Below the pieces are notes generated by a model. That model had not been told where the DNA came from. It was given only the letters and a program-made list of their open reading frames with translations, and did no database searches. 64,000 nucleotides of DNA from Photobacterium toruni (lineage in GTDB: Bacteria > Pseudomonadota > Gammaproteobacteria > Enterobacterales > Vibrionaceae), in NCBI RefSeq assembly GCF_024529955.1, contig NZ_AP024854.1, forward strand, positions 2,852,001-2,916,000. Direction: 5' to 3'. Every line of letters begins with the position of its first letter. The stretch's first letter is position 1. Below are positions 48,809-59,466 of the stretch, in pieces. A program made the translations under genes and the position numbers.

Positions 48809-49588
48809 TCAAATTGCAAAAAAAGCTTGGCTAACTTGGTAAGAATTATTGACAACCTGCGTAGCATTTTCACCACGGCATTCACCAATAACCGCTGCGA
48901 TATGCGGCAAATACAACGGTTCATTACGGCTAGATTTTGGCTTAGGACGATAATCTCGCGGTAATAAATACGGACTATCAGTTTCAATCATCAATCGCTG
49001 ACTCGGAATATGTTTCACTATTTGACGCAACTCAGTGCCACGGCGCTCATCACAGATCCACCCCGTAATACCAATATGTAAATCAAGCGCTAAACAATCA
49101 GCTAACTCTTGCTGTGAACCGGTAAAGCAATGCACAACCGCTGCAGGTAATTTATCGCGCCATGGTTTTAGAATCGCTAAAAACCGCTCATGAGCATCAC
49201 GACAATGCATAAATACGGGTAAGTTAAGCTCTGCGGCTAACGCTAATTGGGCTTCAAACACCGCCTCTTGTTGCGGACGGGGTGAAAAATCACGATTAAA
49301 ATCCAGTCCACATTCGCCAATTGCTACCACTTGCGGTAATTGTGCTAAAGCGCGAAGTTGTGGCAAGGCTAAATCAGTTACTGAGGCTGCATCGTGGGGA
49401 TGAACACCAGCAGTGCTATAACAATAATTTGGCCACTGCTCCGCAATTTTCTGAGCAGCAAGACTTTCCTCAATACTGGTACCAGTAATGACCAATCCTT
49501 TTACGCCAACGGCTTGAGCGCGTGTAATAACCTCGGTACGATCTTTATCAAATCGACTATTGGTAAGGTTAACGCCAATATCTATCAT
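48809..49588 (-). CDS. tatD: TatD family metal-dependent nuclease
   Basis: The 259-residue TIM-barrel hydrolase is similar to E. coli TatD. It contains [33 protein letters not shown] and [11 protein letters not shown], the metal-binding segments. E. coli TatD is a 3'-5' exonuclease, not needed for Tat export. It is separated from tatC by a terminator (49680-49710), so it is not simply part of the tatABC transcript here. Confidence 0.97.
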   Translation of the reverse strand: MIDIGVNLTNSRFDKDRTEVITRAQAVGVKGLVITGTSIEESLAAQKIAEQWPNYCYSTAGVHPHDAASVTDLALPQLRALAQLPQVVAIGECGLDFNRDFSPRPQQEAVFEAQLALAAELNLPVFMHCRDAHERFLAILKPWRDKLPAAVVHCFTGSQQELADCLALDLHIGITGWICDERRGTELRQIVKHIPSQRLMIETDSPYLLPRDYRPKPKSSRNEPLYLPHIAAVIGECRGENATQVVNNSYQVSQAFFAI

Positions 49589-49679
49589 TTATTTTTCCAT
49601 CGATTAATGAACGATCATAATTAGCAGTATATCGAGCCTCGAATTGACTGACCATGTGATAATCGCATTATTACAGACA

Positions 49680-49710
49680 TAAAAAAACCGACACTAATGT
49701 CGGTTTTTTT
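49680..49710. terminator. Terminator after tatC
   Basis: CCGACA, CTAA, TGTCGG, flanked by eight A and seven T; works in both directions and ends the rmuC/ubi/tatABC run on the minus strand. Confidence 0.92.
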
Positions 49711-49732
49711 CATCATCACAGGGGATAAATCC

Positions 49733-50518
49733 CTATTCTTTGCTAATGCTCTTTACGTCTTGCGGTTCGTTTTCATCGTCATATTCGTCTTCATCATCTT
49801 TACGAATGTAAAAACGTGAGAAGAATAAACCGACTTCAAACAACAAGCACATCGGCACCGCTAACAGAGTCTGAGATAAAATATCAGGCGGTGTTAACAA
49901 CATACCAACCACAAACGCGGCCACAATAATATATGGGCGTTTACTGCGTAACGTTTCAGGATCGGTAGCACCGGTCCAACACAACAGAATAATCGCGACA
50001 GGGATCTCAAATGCAATACCAAACGCCATAAATAGCGATAATACAAAATCGAGATAACTTGAAATATCTGTTGCAACTTCAACCCCTTGCGGAGCGACGC
50101 TGGTAAAAAACTTAAACACCAATGGAAACACAACGAAATAAGCAAACGCAACACCGGCATAAAACAGCAATGAGCTGGAAACCAGTAATGGCATAATAAG
50201 CTTACGTTCATGCTTGTATAAACCTGGTGCTACAAAAGCCCACAGTTGATACAAAATCATTGGTACAGCAATAAAAACAGCGGTAACTAAAGTGAGTTTT
50301 ATCGGTGTAAAGAATGGTGATGCAACATCGGTTGCGATCATAGTGGCACCGATTGGCATACGCTCAACCAAAGGTGCTGCTACAAACGCATAAATGTCTT
50401 TCGAAAACCAAACGATACAGACAAAAACCACCAGCACGCTGATGAGAGAGCGCAGAATCCGTGTACGCAGCTCAAGTAAATGGCTGAATAACGGCTGCGA
50501 ATCTTCGACAGTCGACAT
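49733..50518 (-). CDS. tatC: Sec-independent translocase subunit TatC
   Basis: The 261-residue inner-membrane protein has six helices and is the signal-peptide receptor of the Tat system that exports folded proteins. The conserved N-terminus [16 protein letters not shown], with the essential Glu-Leu-Arg, and the loop after helix 1 ([13 protein letters not shown]) are present. The tail is acidic. Twelve bases after tatB; same order as E. coli tatABC. Confidence 0.98.
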   Translation of the reverse strand: MSTVEDSQPLFSHLLELRTRILRSLISVLVVFVCIVWFSKDIYAFVAAPLVERMPIGATMIATDVASPFFTPIKLTLVTAVFIAVPMILYQLWAFVAPGLYKHERKLIMPLLVSSSLLFYAGVAFAYFVVFPLVFKFFTSVAPQGVEVATDISSYLDFVLSLFMAFGIAFEIPVAIILLCWTGATDPETLRSKRPYIIVAAFVVGMLLTPPDILSQTLLAVPMCLLFEVGLFFSRFYIRKDDEDEYDDENEPQDVKSISKE

Positions 50519-50529
50519 AGTGATGTAAT

Positions 50530-50868
50530 TTATTCCTGCTTATTAGAAGTCGTTGCTGAGGGTTGCTCGCTTTTATCAGCATAGGGACGTTGCACATCAG
50601 ATGCGACTTTTTTAAGTTCATCAACCGAATCTTGCAATTCAGGTGCGATGTCCTTCATTCCCATTTGCTCAGCTTTTTTTAAATTGGCTTGCAGTTCCTG
50701 AATTTTCAGTTCCTGAGTCAATTCATCTTTGACTGAGTTTGCCATATTACGGGCTGCACCTATCCACTGCGATACGGTACGTATCGCAACGGGTAGACGT
50801 TCCGGCCCCAGTACTACTAATCCCACCACGGAGATCAGCACTAACTCCCAGAACCCGATATCAAACAC
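50530..50868 (-). CDS. tatB: Sec-independent translocase subunit TatB
   Basis: The 112-residue protein starts with [26 protein letters not shown]: membrane helix with the TatB Glu8, GPxRLP hinge, then an amphipathic helix and a charged tail. Forms the receptor complex with TatC. 3 bp after tatA. Confidence 0.98.
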   Translation of the reverse strand: MFDIGFWELVLISVVGLVVLGPERLPVAIRTVSQWIGAARNMANSVKDELTQELKIQELQANLKKAEQMGMKDIAPELQDSVDELKKVASDVQRPYADKSEQPSATTSNKQE

Positions 50869-50871
50869 GTC

Positions 50872-51135
50872 TTAAACCTGCTCTTTGTCTTTTTGACTCG
50901 TTTTAGTCTGATCAGCTGCTTGCTGCTCATCCGTAATTTTCTTTTGCTCAAAATCTGCATCAGTGGTTTCTTTTTTAGCAGCAGGTGCAGATGAATCTTC
51001 ATCACCAATTGCTTTTTTGAAACCCTTAACAGCAGAACCTAAGTCGCCACCTAATGTGCGTAACTTCTTAGTTCCGAACAACAGAACAATGATCAGTGCA
51101 ATAATTAATAATTGCCAGATACTGATACCACCCAT
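50872..51135 (-). CDS. tatA: Sec-independent translocase subunit TatA
   Basis: The 87-residue pore-forming subunit. N-terminus [20 protein letters not shown] is a helix followed by [22 protein letters not shown] (FGxKKLRxLG hinge and amphipathic helix), then an acidic, Lys/Gln-rich tail. First of the three tat genes, 83 bp after ubiB. Confidence 0.98.
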   Translation of the reverse strand: MGGISIWQLLIIALIIVLLFGTKKLRTLGGDLGSAVKGFKKAIGDEDSSAPAAKKETTDADFEQKKITDEQQAADQTKTSQKDKEQV

Positions 51136-51218
51136 GCTTATTTTACCTCAGCTTTATGTGGTTAATAACGGAGTGCGTTGTTACACGCAACTATAAGTAT
51201 AGGCGAAACCCAAATCGA

Positions 51219-52856
51219 TTATTTTCGACAGGCTCGCCATCCCAGCAACCAAAATACCGCGCCTGCTCCAACTGCAATAGTAGGATAGGAGGTAACATGA
51301 TCACCGAAAAGTATGGCAGCACACACCATCATGGTGGCACCAATACCAAAATAAAATCTTGCCTTACCTTGGTTACGCCGACTATCCATGAAATTATCAT
51401 AGAGTGTATCGAGTCGTTGATTCATAACCTTGCCTTGGCGCAAACTGTCGTAAAGTAATTCAGGCAATTCTGGTAACTTTTCAGCCCAAAATGGCGCTTT
51501 ACTCTTTACTGCATCAATAATGGCTTGTGGGCCAACTTGACGTGACATCCAATCTTCTAAAAAAGGTTTTGCTGTTGCCCATAAATCAAGTTGTGGATAC
51601 AGCTGTCGTCCAAGACCTTCAACATAAAGCAATGTCTTTTGTAACAACACTAATTGCGGCTGCACTTCCATATTAAATCGACGTGCAGTATTGAATAAAT
51701 TCAACAATACATGCCCAAATGATATTTCACATAACGGCTTTTCAAATATGGGCTCACACACGGTACGAATAGCAACTTCAAACGCGTCAATATTGGTATC
51801 TGCGGGTACCCAACCTGAATCAACATGCAATTCAGCCACTTTACGGTAATCTCGATTAAAGAAAGCCAGTAAATTTTCAGCCAAATAACGTTTGTCTTCG
51901 CGATTAAGCGTACCGACGATACCACAGTCCAATGCTATCCATTGTGGATCATGTGGGTGCTCATAGGAAACAAAAATATTCCCAGGGTGCATATCGGCGT
52001 GAAAGAAACTATCACGGAATACCTGCGTAAAAAATATATTTACTGCATTTTCTGATAATAATTTTAAATTGGTGCCATTCGCTTTTAATGCTTCAAGATT
52101 CGATACCTGAATACCATAGATACGCTCCATGACCAGTAGGTTAACACTGCTATAATCAGTGAAAACTTCTGGCACATACAAAGTATCATCACCTTCAAAA
52201 TTACGTCGAAGTTGAATCCCGTTTGCCGCTTCACGCATTAAATCAAGTTCATCAAGTAAGGTTTTTTCATATTCCCTTACCACTTCAACCGGACGTAATC
52301 GACGCGCTTCTGGTTGTAACCGAGAAACTATCTCGGCCATCCTGTACATCAGCTTAATATCAGCTTCAATAATAGGACGAATATCAGGTCGAATAACTTT
52401 AAATACAATTTCACGACCATTTTCTTTCATGGTTGCGGTATGGACTTGTGCAATGGAAGCAGAAGCTAACGCAACCTCATCAAAATCATCAAACCATTGT
52501 TCAATCGGACCGCCTAGTGACGCTTCAATCGTACGTTTTGCTAACTGACCATCAAAAGGTGCCACTTGATCTTGTAATAACGCTAATTGATCGGCGATAT
52601 GTGGCGGAAACAAATCACGTCGAGTCGACATCATTTGCCCAAACTTGATCCATACCGGACCCAGTTCTTGTAATGCTAACCGCAATCGCTCCCCTAAAGG
52701 CGTATCAGGGTACTCATTTTTAATCCAAAATAACGACTTACGTAATTTTTTCGGTAATGCTGAACGTGGGTCTTGCGGAATAAAATCATCCAAACCATAA
52801 CGTAATTGCACTTCAATAATACGGTAAAGACGTTTAAATTCACGAATAGTCATCAT
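51219..52856 (-). CDS. ubiB: Ubiquinone biosynthesis kinase-like protein UbiB
   Basis: The 545-residue ADCK/ABC1-family atypical kinase supports ubiquinone synthesis. The KxGQ motif is in [21 protein letters not shown] (near 75), followed by the Ala-rich loop [11 protein letters not shown], the [11 protein letters not shown] catalytic region and DCGIVG. Two membrane helices end the protein. It starts 2 bp after ubiJ. Confidence 0.98.
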   Translation of the reverse strand: MMTIREFKRLYRIIEVQLRYGLDDFIPQDPRSALPKKLRKSLFWIKNEYPDTPLGERLRLALQELGPVWIKFGQMMSTRRDLFPPHIADQLALLQDQVAPFDGQLAKRTIEASLGGPIEQWFDDFDEVALASASIAQVHTATMKENGREIVFKVIRPDIRPIIEADIKLMYRMAEIVSRLQPEARRLRPVEVVREYEKTLLDELDLMREAANGIQLRRNFEGDDTLYVPEVFTDYSSVNLLVMERIYGIQVSNLEALKANGTNLKLLSENAVNIFFTQVFRDSFFHADMHPGNIFVSYEHPHDPQWIALDCGIVGTLNREDKRYLAENLLAFFNRDYRKVAELHVDSGWVPADTNIDAFEVAIRTVCEPIFEKPLCEISFGHVLLNLFNTARRFNMEVQPQLVLLQKTLLYVEGLGRQLYPQLDLWATAKPFLEDWMSRQVGPQAIIDAVKSKAPFWAEKLPELPELLYDSLRQGKVMNQRLDTLYDNFMDSRRNQGKARFYFGIGATMMVCAAILFGDHVTSYPTIAVGAGAVFWLLGWRACRK

Positions 52857-52858
52857 GG

Positions 52859-53464
52859 CTATGATCGCTCAAGTAACTGATTTAATCGGGCCTCAAAACA
52901 GGCAACATCTGATTTCAAGTCATCAACTTGATCAGCAAAATAAGCTATTTCTAATGGTTGTGGAAATAATTTCCACTCTTCCGTTAGTGTTTGAGCTAAA
53001 TTTAACTGGCGCTTAAGTAACCGTTGCTGAATAAACTGACCACTCGATTTCACCCCACTAACAACAGTATGAGCCACAACATCACCACTGTAATGAGATA
53101 ATTTTTCTTCAATATCGGGCTTTAAACCGCTTAGCAAACTTGAAAAATGCTGCGCTAATTGTAAATCACCTTCAAGAGATAACTTGTCGGCTTTAATTAG
53201 CTGAGTCACATTAGCTTGTTGGCGTAATTCAGGTAATGCGGTTACATTTAACGCCAGTTGACAATCGACATCCCCTTCATAAACCGCTAGTACATCAATT
53301 TGCTGGCTAAAAATAAAATATAACGTTTTGCCAAATTCATTCAGAATCACGCTGATCACTTTACCGCGCAAGCGTGATAAACGACGTTGACTATCAACAT
53401 CATCTTTTACTAACTGATTAAGCGCCGTTTCTACTGCGCCAGTAACAAATGCATCTATTGGCAT
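52859..53464 (-). CDS. ubiJ: Ubiquinone biosynthesis accessory factor UbiJ
   Basis: The 201-residue SCP2-like lipid-binding protein binds ubiquinone intermediates in the Ubi complex. The SCP2 domain covers about 15-110 ([33 protein letters not shown]), and the C-terminal part is helical. It lies between ubiE and ubiB, as in E. coli. Confidence 0.95.
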   Translation of the reverse strand: MPIDAFVTGAVETALNQLVKDDVDSQRRLSRLRGKVISVILNEFGKTLYFIFSQQIDVLAVYEGDVDCQLALNVTALPELRQQANVTQLIKADKLSLEGDLQLAQHFSSLLSGLKPDIEEKLSHYSGDVVAHTVVSGVKSSGQFIQQRLLKRQLNLAQTLTEEWKLFPQPLEIAYFADQVDDLKSDVACFEARLNQLLERS

Positions 53465-53472
53465 AGGGAACC

Positions 53473-54228
53473 TCAGAACTTATAACCACGGTGCAAAGCA
53501 ACAATACCGCCAGTTAAATTATAATAAGTCGTCTGATCAAACCCAGCATCGTCCATCATTCCTTTTAATGTTTCTTGATCTGGGTGCATGCGAATAGATT
53601 CTGCTAAATAGCGGTAACTTTCACTATCATGAGCAATAATCTCACCGATCTTAGGCAATAAATGGAACGAGTAAGCATCATATATTTTAGATAAAGGTTC
53701 TAAAATTGGCTTAGAGAACTCTAACACTAATAATCGACCACCCGGTTTTAATACGCGGTACATCGAACGTAAAGCTTGTTCTTTATCGGTAACGTTACGT
53801 AAGCAGAAACTGATTGTAATACAATCAAAATAATTATCAGGAAAAGGCAGTTCTTCTGCATTAGCTTGTACGTAACCGACATTACCTACAATGCCATTAT
53901 CACGCAATTTACTCCGACCAACTTTTAGCATTGAGTTATTGATATCAGCCAGAATAACCTGACCACTATCACCCACCATACGCGAAAATTTAGCGGTTAA
54001 GTCACCGGTACCACCACCTAAATCAAGTACTCGCTGGCCACGGCGCACACCACTGCAGTCAATCGTAAAGCGTTTCCATACGCGATGAATACCCATCGAC
54101 ATTAAATCATTCATAATGTCGTACTTTGCCGCTACTGAATGGAATACTTCAGCAACCATGGTTGCTTTTTCCTCTTTGGCCACGGTACGAAAGCCAAAGT
54201 GGGTCGTGTCTTGTGTGGTGTCCGTCAT
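53473..54228 (-). CDS. ubiE: Demethylmenaquinone/ubiquinone methyltransferase UbiE
   Basis: The 251-residue class I methyltransferase acts in both ubiquinone and menaquinone synthesis and has the same length as in E. coli. SAM motif [20 protein letters not shown] (near 68), then [19 protein letters not shown] and the family signature [13 protein letters not shown] at 54228 has GGA 6 bases upstream; an earlier in-frame ATG at 54258 has none. First of ubiE-ubiJ-ubiB. Confidence 0.98.
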   Translation of the reverse strand: MTDTTQDTTHFGFRTVAKEEKATMVAEVFHSVAAKYDIMNDLMSMGIHRVWKRFTIDCSGVRRGQRVLDLGGGTGDLTAKFSRMVGDSGQVILADINNSMLKVGRSKLRDNGIVGNVGYVQANAEELPFPDNYFDCITISFCLRNVTDKEQALRSMYRVLKPGGRLLVLEFSKPILEPLSKIYDAYSFHLLPKIGEIIAHDSESYRYLAESIRMHPDQETLKGMMDDAGFDQTTYYNLTGGIVALHRGYKF

Positions 54229-54363
54229 GCTCAATCCATTATGTGTCCTCGCGCTCATTTCATCATGACAACAAAATAGCGACCGAGGATTAAATTCATT
54301 TATTCAACTGGCTTAGTGTACTTGATGGTTGTCGTTTGCTCAAAGTGGTTTACCCCTTAAGCA

Positions 54364-55896
54364 CTACAAATCAGATTCCGTTGTTGAAGGTATAGGTGAA
54401 AAACCTCTCGCATCATGCAACTGTGACTGTGATTTTTCAACTAATTGCGGGCTAATATCTCGTTTCACTTCGACTCCAAGCAACTTAAAGCTTTCAGCTT
54501 GGCGAATAATATTTCCCCGCCCACTGACTAACTTATTCATGGCACCATGGTAACTTTGGCTGGCTTTATCTAATGATGAGCCTAATCCTTCCATATCAGT
54601 CACAAATAAGCGTAATTTGTCATAAAGCTTTCCTGCTCGCTCTGCAATTTCTTTAGCGTTTTGGTTTTGACGTTCGTTACGCCATAAATTATTAATCGTT
54701 CGCAGTGCCACCAGCAAAGTCGTCGGGCTGACCAACATGATATTAAGATCCATCGCATCGCGAATGAGCTTAGGATCAGCGGCAATCGCAGCTTGAAAAG
54801 CAGGTTCAACCGGAATAAACATCAACACATAATCCAAACTTTGAACGCCATGCAGCTGATGGTAATCTTTACGACTTAAGCCTCGCATATGCGCGCGCAT
54901 TGAAGCAATATGTTCCCCCATTGCCAGCTCTCGTTCCGCTATAGTTTCAGCATTAAAGAACCGTTCATAAGCCACTAATGACATTTTTGCATCAACAACC
55001 ACATCCTTTTGCTGCGGTAAATGTACGACCACATCCGGCTGATAGCGTTTGCCATGCTCATTTTCAAGGCTGACTTGGGTTTGATATTCATGCCCTTCAC
55101 GTAAACCAGATTCAGTTAATACCCGTGCAAGTACCACTTCTCCCCAATTACCTTGAGCTTTATTATCACCTTTAAGGGCTAGCGTCAGGTTGATAGCTTC
55201 CTGAGCCATCTGCTCGTTGAGTTGTTTAAGGTGATTAATTTGATGAACCAAAGTATGGCGTTCGCGGGATTCTTGTGTGAAGTTATCATTAACTTGTTTT
55301 TTAAAGCCTTCCAACTGCTCTTTCAATGGCATTAATAAACTCTGAAGACTGATTTTATTCTGCTCATCGACACTGCGGGTTTTATGCTCAAACAATTTAT
55401 TAGCAAGGCTTTCAAATTGGACGCGTAATCGTTCTTCAGCATTTTCTAATATCTGAATTTTTTCTTCGGCCGATTTTTGTTCTTCAAAGTGACGCGCATC
55501 TTGCTCACGCAGATCAGCTTCAAGCCCTGCATTAATCATTCGAGAGTTATCTAATTGCTCAAATAAATACTGTTTTTCATTTTGAAGAGCCTCAAAATGA
55601 CGCATTTTTTCAATCGCAGCCGATAAATTACCATGTAGCTGTCGAATTTCATGGGTTAGGCGATCACGCTCATCATCCATCTGTTCGAGTTCTTGATTTC
55701 GATCGTTTAACTGCTGTTGTAATTGCTGCTCACGTAATTGCAATAATCGTATCTCAGCTTCTGCTTGCTGCTGATGTAATTGCAATGTTTGTTCAAAACG
55801 TCCCTTTAACCATAGCGTGGTAATAACACTCGCCACTGTCGCACCAGACATTGCTGCTAACAACGAGATCATGCCGCTACTTAACCATTCCGTCAT
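54364..55896 (-). CDS. rmuC: DNA recombination protein RmuC
   Basis: The 510-residue protein has one N-terminal membrane segment (about 8-28). A long coiled coil (about 30-215) with Gln- and Glu-rich heptads comes next, and a PD-(D/E)XK-type nuclease-like RmuC domain follows at about 240-400 (KGDNKAQGNWGEVVL; YQPDVVVHLP; VVDAKMSL). RmuC limits rearrangements at inverted repeats. It is followed by ubiE 135 bp later. Confidence 0.95.
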   Translation of the reverse strand: MTEWLSSGMISLLAAMSGATVASVITTLWLKGRFEQTLQLHQQQAEAEIRLLQLREQQLQQQLNDRNQELEQMDDERDRLTHEIRQLHGNLSAAIEKMRHFEALQNEKQYLFEQLDNSRMINAGLEADLREQDARHFEEQKSAEEKIQILENAEERLRVQFESLANKLFEHKTRSVDEQNKISLQSLLMPLKEQLEGFKKQVNDNFTQESRERHTLVHQINHLKQLNEQMAQEAINLTLALKGDNKAQGNWGEVVLARVLTESGLREGHEYQTQVSLENEHGKRYQPDVVVHLPQQKDVVVDAKMSLVAYERFFNAETIAERELAMGEHIASMRAHMRGLSRKDYHQLHGVQSLDYVLMFIPVEPAFQAAIAADPKLIRDAMDLNIMLVSPTTLLVALRTINNLWRNERQNQNAKEIAERAGKLYDKLRLFVTDMEGLGSSLDKASQSYHGAMNKLVSGRGNIIRQAESFKLLGVEVKRDISPQLVEKSQSQLHDARGFSPIPSTTESDL

Positions 55897-56010
55897 AACA
55901 AATACTCTACAAAAACCACAAATCCATTGCTGTTGTAAGGCTAAGTGGAGACTGAATAAATGTCCAGTTCAGCGATATTACTTGGTGATGCTCATTATCA
56001 TTCTCCATAT

Positions 56011-56040
56011 AAAAAGCCTGTCAGCTGATAACTAACAGGC
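56011..56040 (-). terminator. Terminator of the Bcr/CflA exporter gene
   Basis: GCCTGT and ACAGGC form a stem around a 13-base loop; the minus strand continues into five T. It lies between bcr and rmuC on the same strand. Confidence 0.75.
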
Positions 56041-56078
56041 TCAATAATTGCTATTGTTCTCTCAAACTAGCAATGGCG

Positions 56079-57287
56079 TTATTCGTTCGTTACTGGAGCT
56101 TGATACCAGCCTTTACCCCATTTTGACCATAAAACAAATAATCCGGGAATCAATAACCACATCTGTAATGTCATCAGCATTGGTGTTGTCAGATCTAAAC
56201 GTTGAGTTAAACTTACCATCACTCCAGCGCCACTCATCTGAAATAAACCTAACAAAGCCGCAGCTGTACCAGCGCGATCACCAAACGGTGCTAACGCTTT
56301 ACCTGCCGATGATCCCAATACAAACGCAAACCCAAATGAACAGATAAAAATAGGCACCATAAACGCCCATGCTTGATTAATCGAACTCAGAGCCAGCATT
56401 AATCCACCAGCAACAGCTAAAATAATCAGCCCCGTTTGTAATGTGCCACGAGTACCGAATCGATCCATAAATTTCGGAGCGATCATACAAGCCATAATAT
56501 TTAACGCCGCATTAATACCAAACCATAGTGTAAATTGGCTCATATCTGCCCCAAGATGACTCATCAACCATATAGGAGCGGAGGTCACATAGGCTAAAAT
56601 AACCGCCATTGCTAACATGCACAGACTCGCATGGTATAAAAAGGTTGGCTCACGTAATACCGACCAATAACGGCTTAAACTTAAGGTTGAGCCACTCACA
56701 TGAGTATTCGTAGGACGGGTTTCTTTAAACATTGTCATAATGAACAGCCCAGCAACGAGTGCAAAGCCCGCCATAAAACTAAAATTTGAGCGCCAACCAA
56801 ATTGATGGGTTAACCAGGTACCTAATAACGGTGCTAAAGCGGGAATAAAACAGATTGCACCATTTAGATAACTGATCATACGACCACTTTTTTCAGCACC
56901 AAAACTATCACGCACCGCAGAGAATGCGGCAACAGATGTCGCACAAGCACCAAACCCTTGTAATAAACGGGCGGTTAATAACATGTCTAAATTGGAGGCT
57001 AAATACGCCATCAAAGCGCTAAAACCATAAATAACAATACCGGCTAACGCAATCGGACGCCGACCAAAGCGATCCGCTAATGGCCCTGCCAATAATTGTC
57101 CTAAACCAAGGCTGAACATAAACCATGTCACGGTATCTTGTACACGTATAGCATTAACCCCGAAACTATCAGCAATAGCAGGGAAAGCAGGTAAATAAAT
57201 ATCAATAGCCAATGGGCTAAATAAAACCAAAACCACCATCAAAGTGACGAGTTTGGTATCCGTAGAAGAGGTTGTTGACGAGGTCAT
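56079..57287 (-). CDS. Bcr/CflA family drug-resistance MFS transporter
   Basis: The 402-residue protein has 12 membrane helices. The first helix region has SPLAIDIYLPAFPAIADSFG, the Bcr/CflA signature; GPLADRFGRRPIAL is the MFS loop 2-3 motif. Members export chloramphenicol, bicyclomycin or nucleosides; substrate unknown here. Divergent from the Xaa-Pro aminopeptidase gene across 317 bp of AT-rich DNA in which I see no clear operator. Confidence 0.92.
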   Translation of the reverse strand: MTSSTTSSTDTKLVTLMVVLVLFSPLAIDIYLPAFPAIADSFGVNAIRVQDTVTWFMFSLGLGQLLAGPLADRFGRRPIALAGIVIYGFSALMAYLASNLDMLLTARLLQGFGACATSVAAFSAVRDSFGAEKSGRMISYLNGAICFIPALAPLLGTWLTHQFGWRSNFSFMAGFALVAGLFIMTMFKETRPTNTHVSGSTLSLSRYWSVLREPTFLYHASLCMLAMAVILAYVTSAPIWLMSHLGADMSQFTLWFGINAALNIMACMIAPKFMDRFGTRGTLQTGLIILAVAGGLMLALSSINQAWAFMVPIFICSFGFAFVLGSSAGKALAPFGDRAGTAAALLGLFQMSGAGVMVSLTQRLDLTTPMLMTLQMWLLIPGLFVLWSKWGKGWYQAPVTNE

Positions 57288-57604
57288 ATGAGGTTCCTAA
57301 AAGATGATCGCGCCAAGTTTACGGCTTTAGAGATATGAATAGAAATGGTATATATTCAATAGTATTTTTCCTTTTGGGAATATCTGCAATGATGATAATA
57401 ACCCCTTATCCATTTCCAGTTAATACGATCGCTTCGAAAATATAATAAATGCCAATCAATTACCGATTAGCTAATTGAAGCCAACCGCCAAACACGCTAA
57501 CGTAACCGCATCAACTTACTCACTCAGCCTAATATTCGCTGATATTCTGTAAGTTCACCGTTTATGTCATCACTCAGATGATGCTTTAATTAAAGGACGA
57601 AAAC

Positions 57605-59392
57605 ATGCAAGCTGCAATTTCGCAACGTGTTGAACAAATCCGCCACTGGCTCGCTGAAAATCAGTTAGATGCATTATTGATCCCTCACGAAGATGAGTTT
57701 CTCGGTGAATACATTCCCGATCATAATGAACGCCTACACTGGTTAACTGGATTCACAGGCTCAGCTGGCGCTGCCATTATTACTCGTGATGATGCTGCTG
57801 TTTTTGTTGATGGTCGATATGTAGTGCAAGTGCGTAAACAAGTACCAGCGGAAGTATTTCAATACTGCCATCTTATAGAGCAACCACCAGTACAATGGGC
57901 ATTAGACAATTTAGCCGCGGGCAGTAAAGTTGCCATTGACGCTCGCTTACACAGTGCAGCATGGCTTAAAAATGCCACCACCACTATTGATGGTGAATTA
58001 GACCTAGTGTGCGTAACCGAAAACCCAATTGATGTTCTATGGCTAGACCGCCCAGCACCTGTATTGTCTGATGCTCAATTGATGGGCTTAGAATATGTCG
58101 GTCAATCAAGTACAGAGAAGCGGGAACAAATTGCGGCATTGCTTAAAAAACACAAAGCGGATGCTGCCTTTTTAAGTCAGCTTGATAGCATTGCTTGGCT
58201 GCTCAATATTCGTGGTGATGATGTCCATTGTCTACCCGTTCTGCTTTCAGCTGCGGTGATACATAGCGACGCATCAGTTAATTTCTATATCGATAGCCAC
58301 CGCTTACCTGAAGGTTTTGCAACCCATGTAGGTAACGGGGTAAATATCCGCGAGCCAGAGCAACTTGCCGCAGGTTTAGCCGCTCTTTCAGGTAAACGTG
58401 TACAGTTTGACTCAGCAAACAGTAATGCATGGGCAGCGCAACAACTTCAAGACGCTGGCGCACAGTTGATTGAAGCTGCAAATCCAACCTTACTACCTAA
58501 AGCTACCAAAAATGCGACTGAAATGGCGGGGATAAAGGCGTGTCATATTCGTGATGGTGTGGCAATGGCAAAATTCCTCGCATGGGTTGATGCACAAGTT
58601 GCGGCAGGTCATTTACTTGATGAAGCCCAATTATCCGATCAACTATGGCAATTCCGTCAATTAGATCCAAGTTGTAGTGATGTAAGTTTTGATACTATCT
58701 CTGCCGCTGCAGGTAATGCGGCAATGTGTCACTACAATCACCTTAACCAACCACAGCCAAGTAAACTGCAAATGGATACCGTGTACTTGGTCGACTCAGG
58801 TGGCCAATACCCAGATGGCACTACTGATATTACTCGTACCATTGCCATTGGTCAGCCAGGAGAAGAGGTTAAGCAAGCCTTTACTTTAGTGTTAAAAGGC
58901 CACATAGCTTTAGCATCTGCACGCTTTCCAAAAGGTACAACAGGGAGTCAACTTGATGCGTTAGCCCGTCAACATTTATGGGCGCATGGGTTTGATTATG
59001 ATCACGGTACTGGTCACGGCGTCGGTCATTTTCTAAGTGTGCACGAAGGGCCACAACGGATCGCTAAAGCCTATAATCCAGTCGCATTACTACCTGGCAT
59101 GGTGCTGTCTAATGAACCTGGATATTACCGCGCTGATGCATTTGGCATTCGCATTGAAAACCTTGAAGCAGTAGTAGAAGTGGCAACCCAAGGTGATATG
59201 TCGGTAATGGGATTTGAATCTCTGACTCGCGCCCCGATTGATAAGCGTTTAATTGATTTAAGCTTATTAACAGATATCGAACTCGCGTGGCTTAACCATT
59301 ACCACCACACCGTGTTTGAGGTTATTAGTCCAGCCTTAGACGGTGATGATTTAGCATGGTTAACTCAAGCAACAGCACCATTACAACGCTAA
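57605..59392 (+). CDS. Xaa-Pro aminopeptidase (M24B, long form)
   Basis: The 595-residue cytoplasmic metallopeptidase removes an N-terminal residue next to proline. There are two non-catalytic creatinase-like N-terminal domains (about 1-300, starting RVEQIRHWLAENQLDALLIPHEDEF). The catalytic pita-bread domain (about 310-530) has all metal ligands: VDSGGQYPDGTTDITRT (two Asp), GTGHGVGHFLSVHE (His), NEPGYY (Glu) and RIENLEAV (Glu). The C-terminal extension is typical of the eukaryote-like long form. A single-gene unit with AGGA 7 bases before ATG. Confidence 0.93.
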   Translation: MQAAISQRVEQIRHWLAENQLDALLIPHEDEFLGEYIPDHNERLHWLTGFTGSAGAAIITRDDAAVFVDGRYVVQVRKQVPAEVFQYCHLIEQPPVQWALDNLAAGSKVAIDARLHSAAWLKNATTTIDGELDLVCVTENPIDVLWLDRPAPVLSDAQLMGLEYVGQSSTEKREQIAALLKKHKADAAFLSQLDSIAWLLNIRGDDVHCLPVLLSAAVIHSDASVNFYIDSHRLPEGFATHVGNGVNIREPEQLAAGLAALSGKRVQFDSANSNAWAAQQLQDAGAQLIEAANPTLLPKATKNATEMAGIKACHIRDGVAMAKFLAWVDAQVAAGHLLDEAQLSDQLWQFRQLDPSCSDVSFDTISAAAGNAAMCHYNHLNQPQPSKLQMDTVYLVDSGGQYPDGTTDITRTIAIGQPGEEVKQAFTLVLKGHIALASARFPKGTTGSQLDALARQHLWAHGFDYDHGTGHGVGHFLSVHEGPQRIAKAYNPVALLPGMVLSNEPGYYRADAFGIRIENLEAVVEVATQGDMSVMGFESLTRAPIDKRLIDLSLLTDIELAWLNHYHHTVFEVISPALDGDDLAWLTQATAPLQR

Positions 59393-59413
59393 TAATAACG
59401 TCAGATTAATAAT

Positions 59414-59446
59414 AAAAAAGCCAGTGCATCACCTTTGCGCTGGCTT
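59414..59446. terminator. Terminator between pepP-like gene and thiH
   Basis: GCCAG and CTGGC stems around a longer loop, with six T on the minus strand (end of the thiamine operon) and TTATTA on the plus strand. Confidence 0.75.
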
Positions 59447-59466
59447 ATTACGGCCTGTTAATGTGG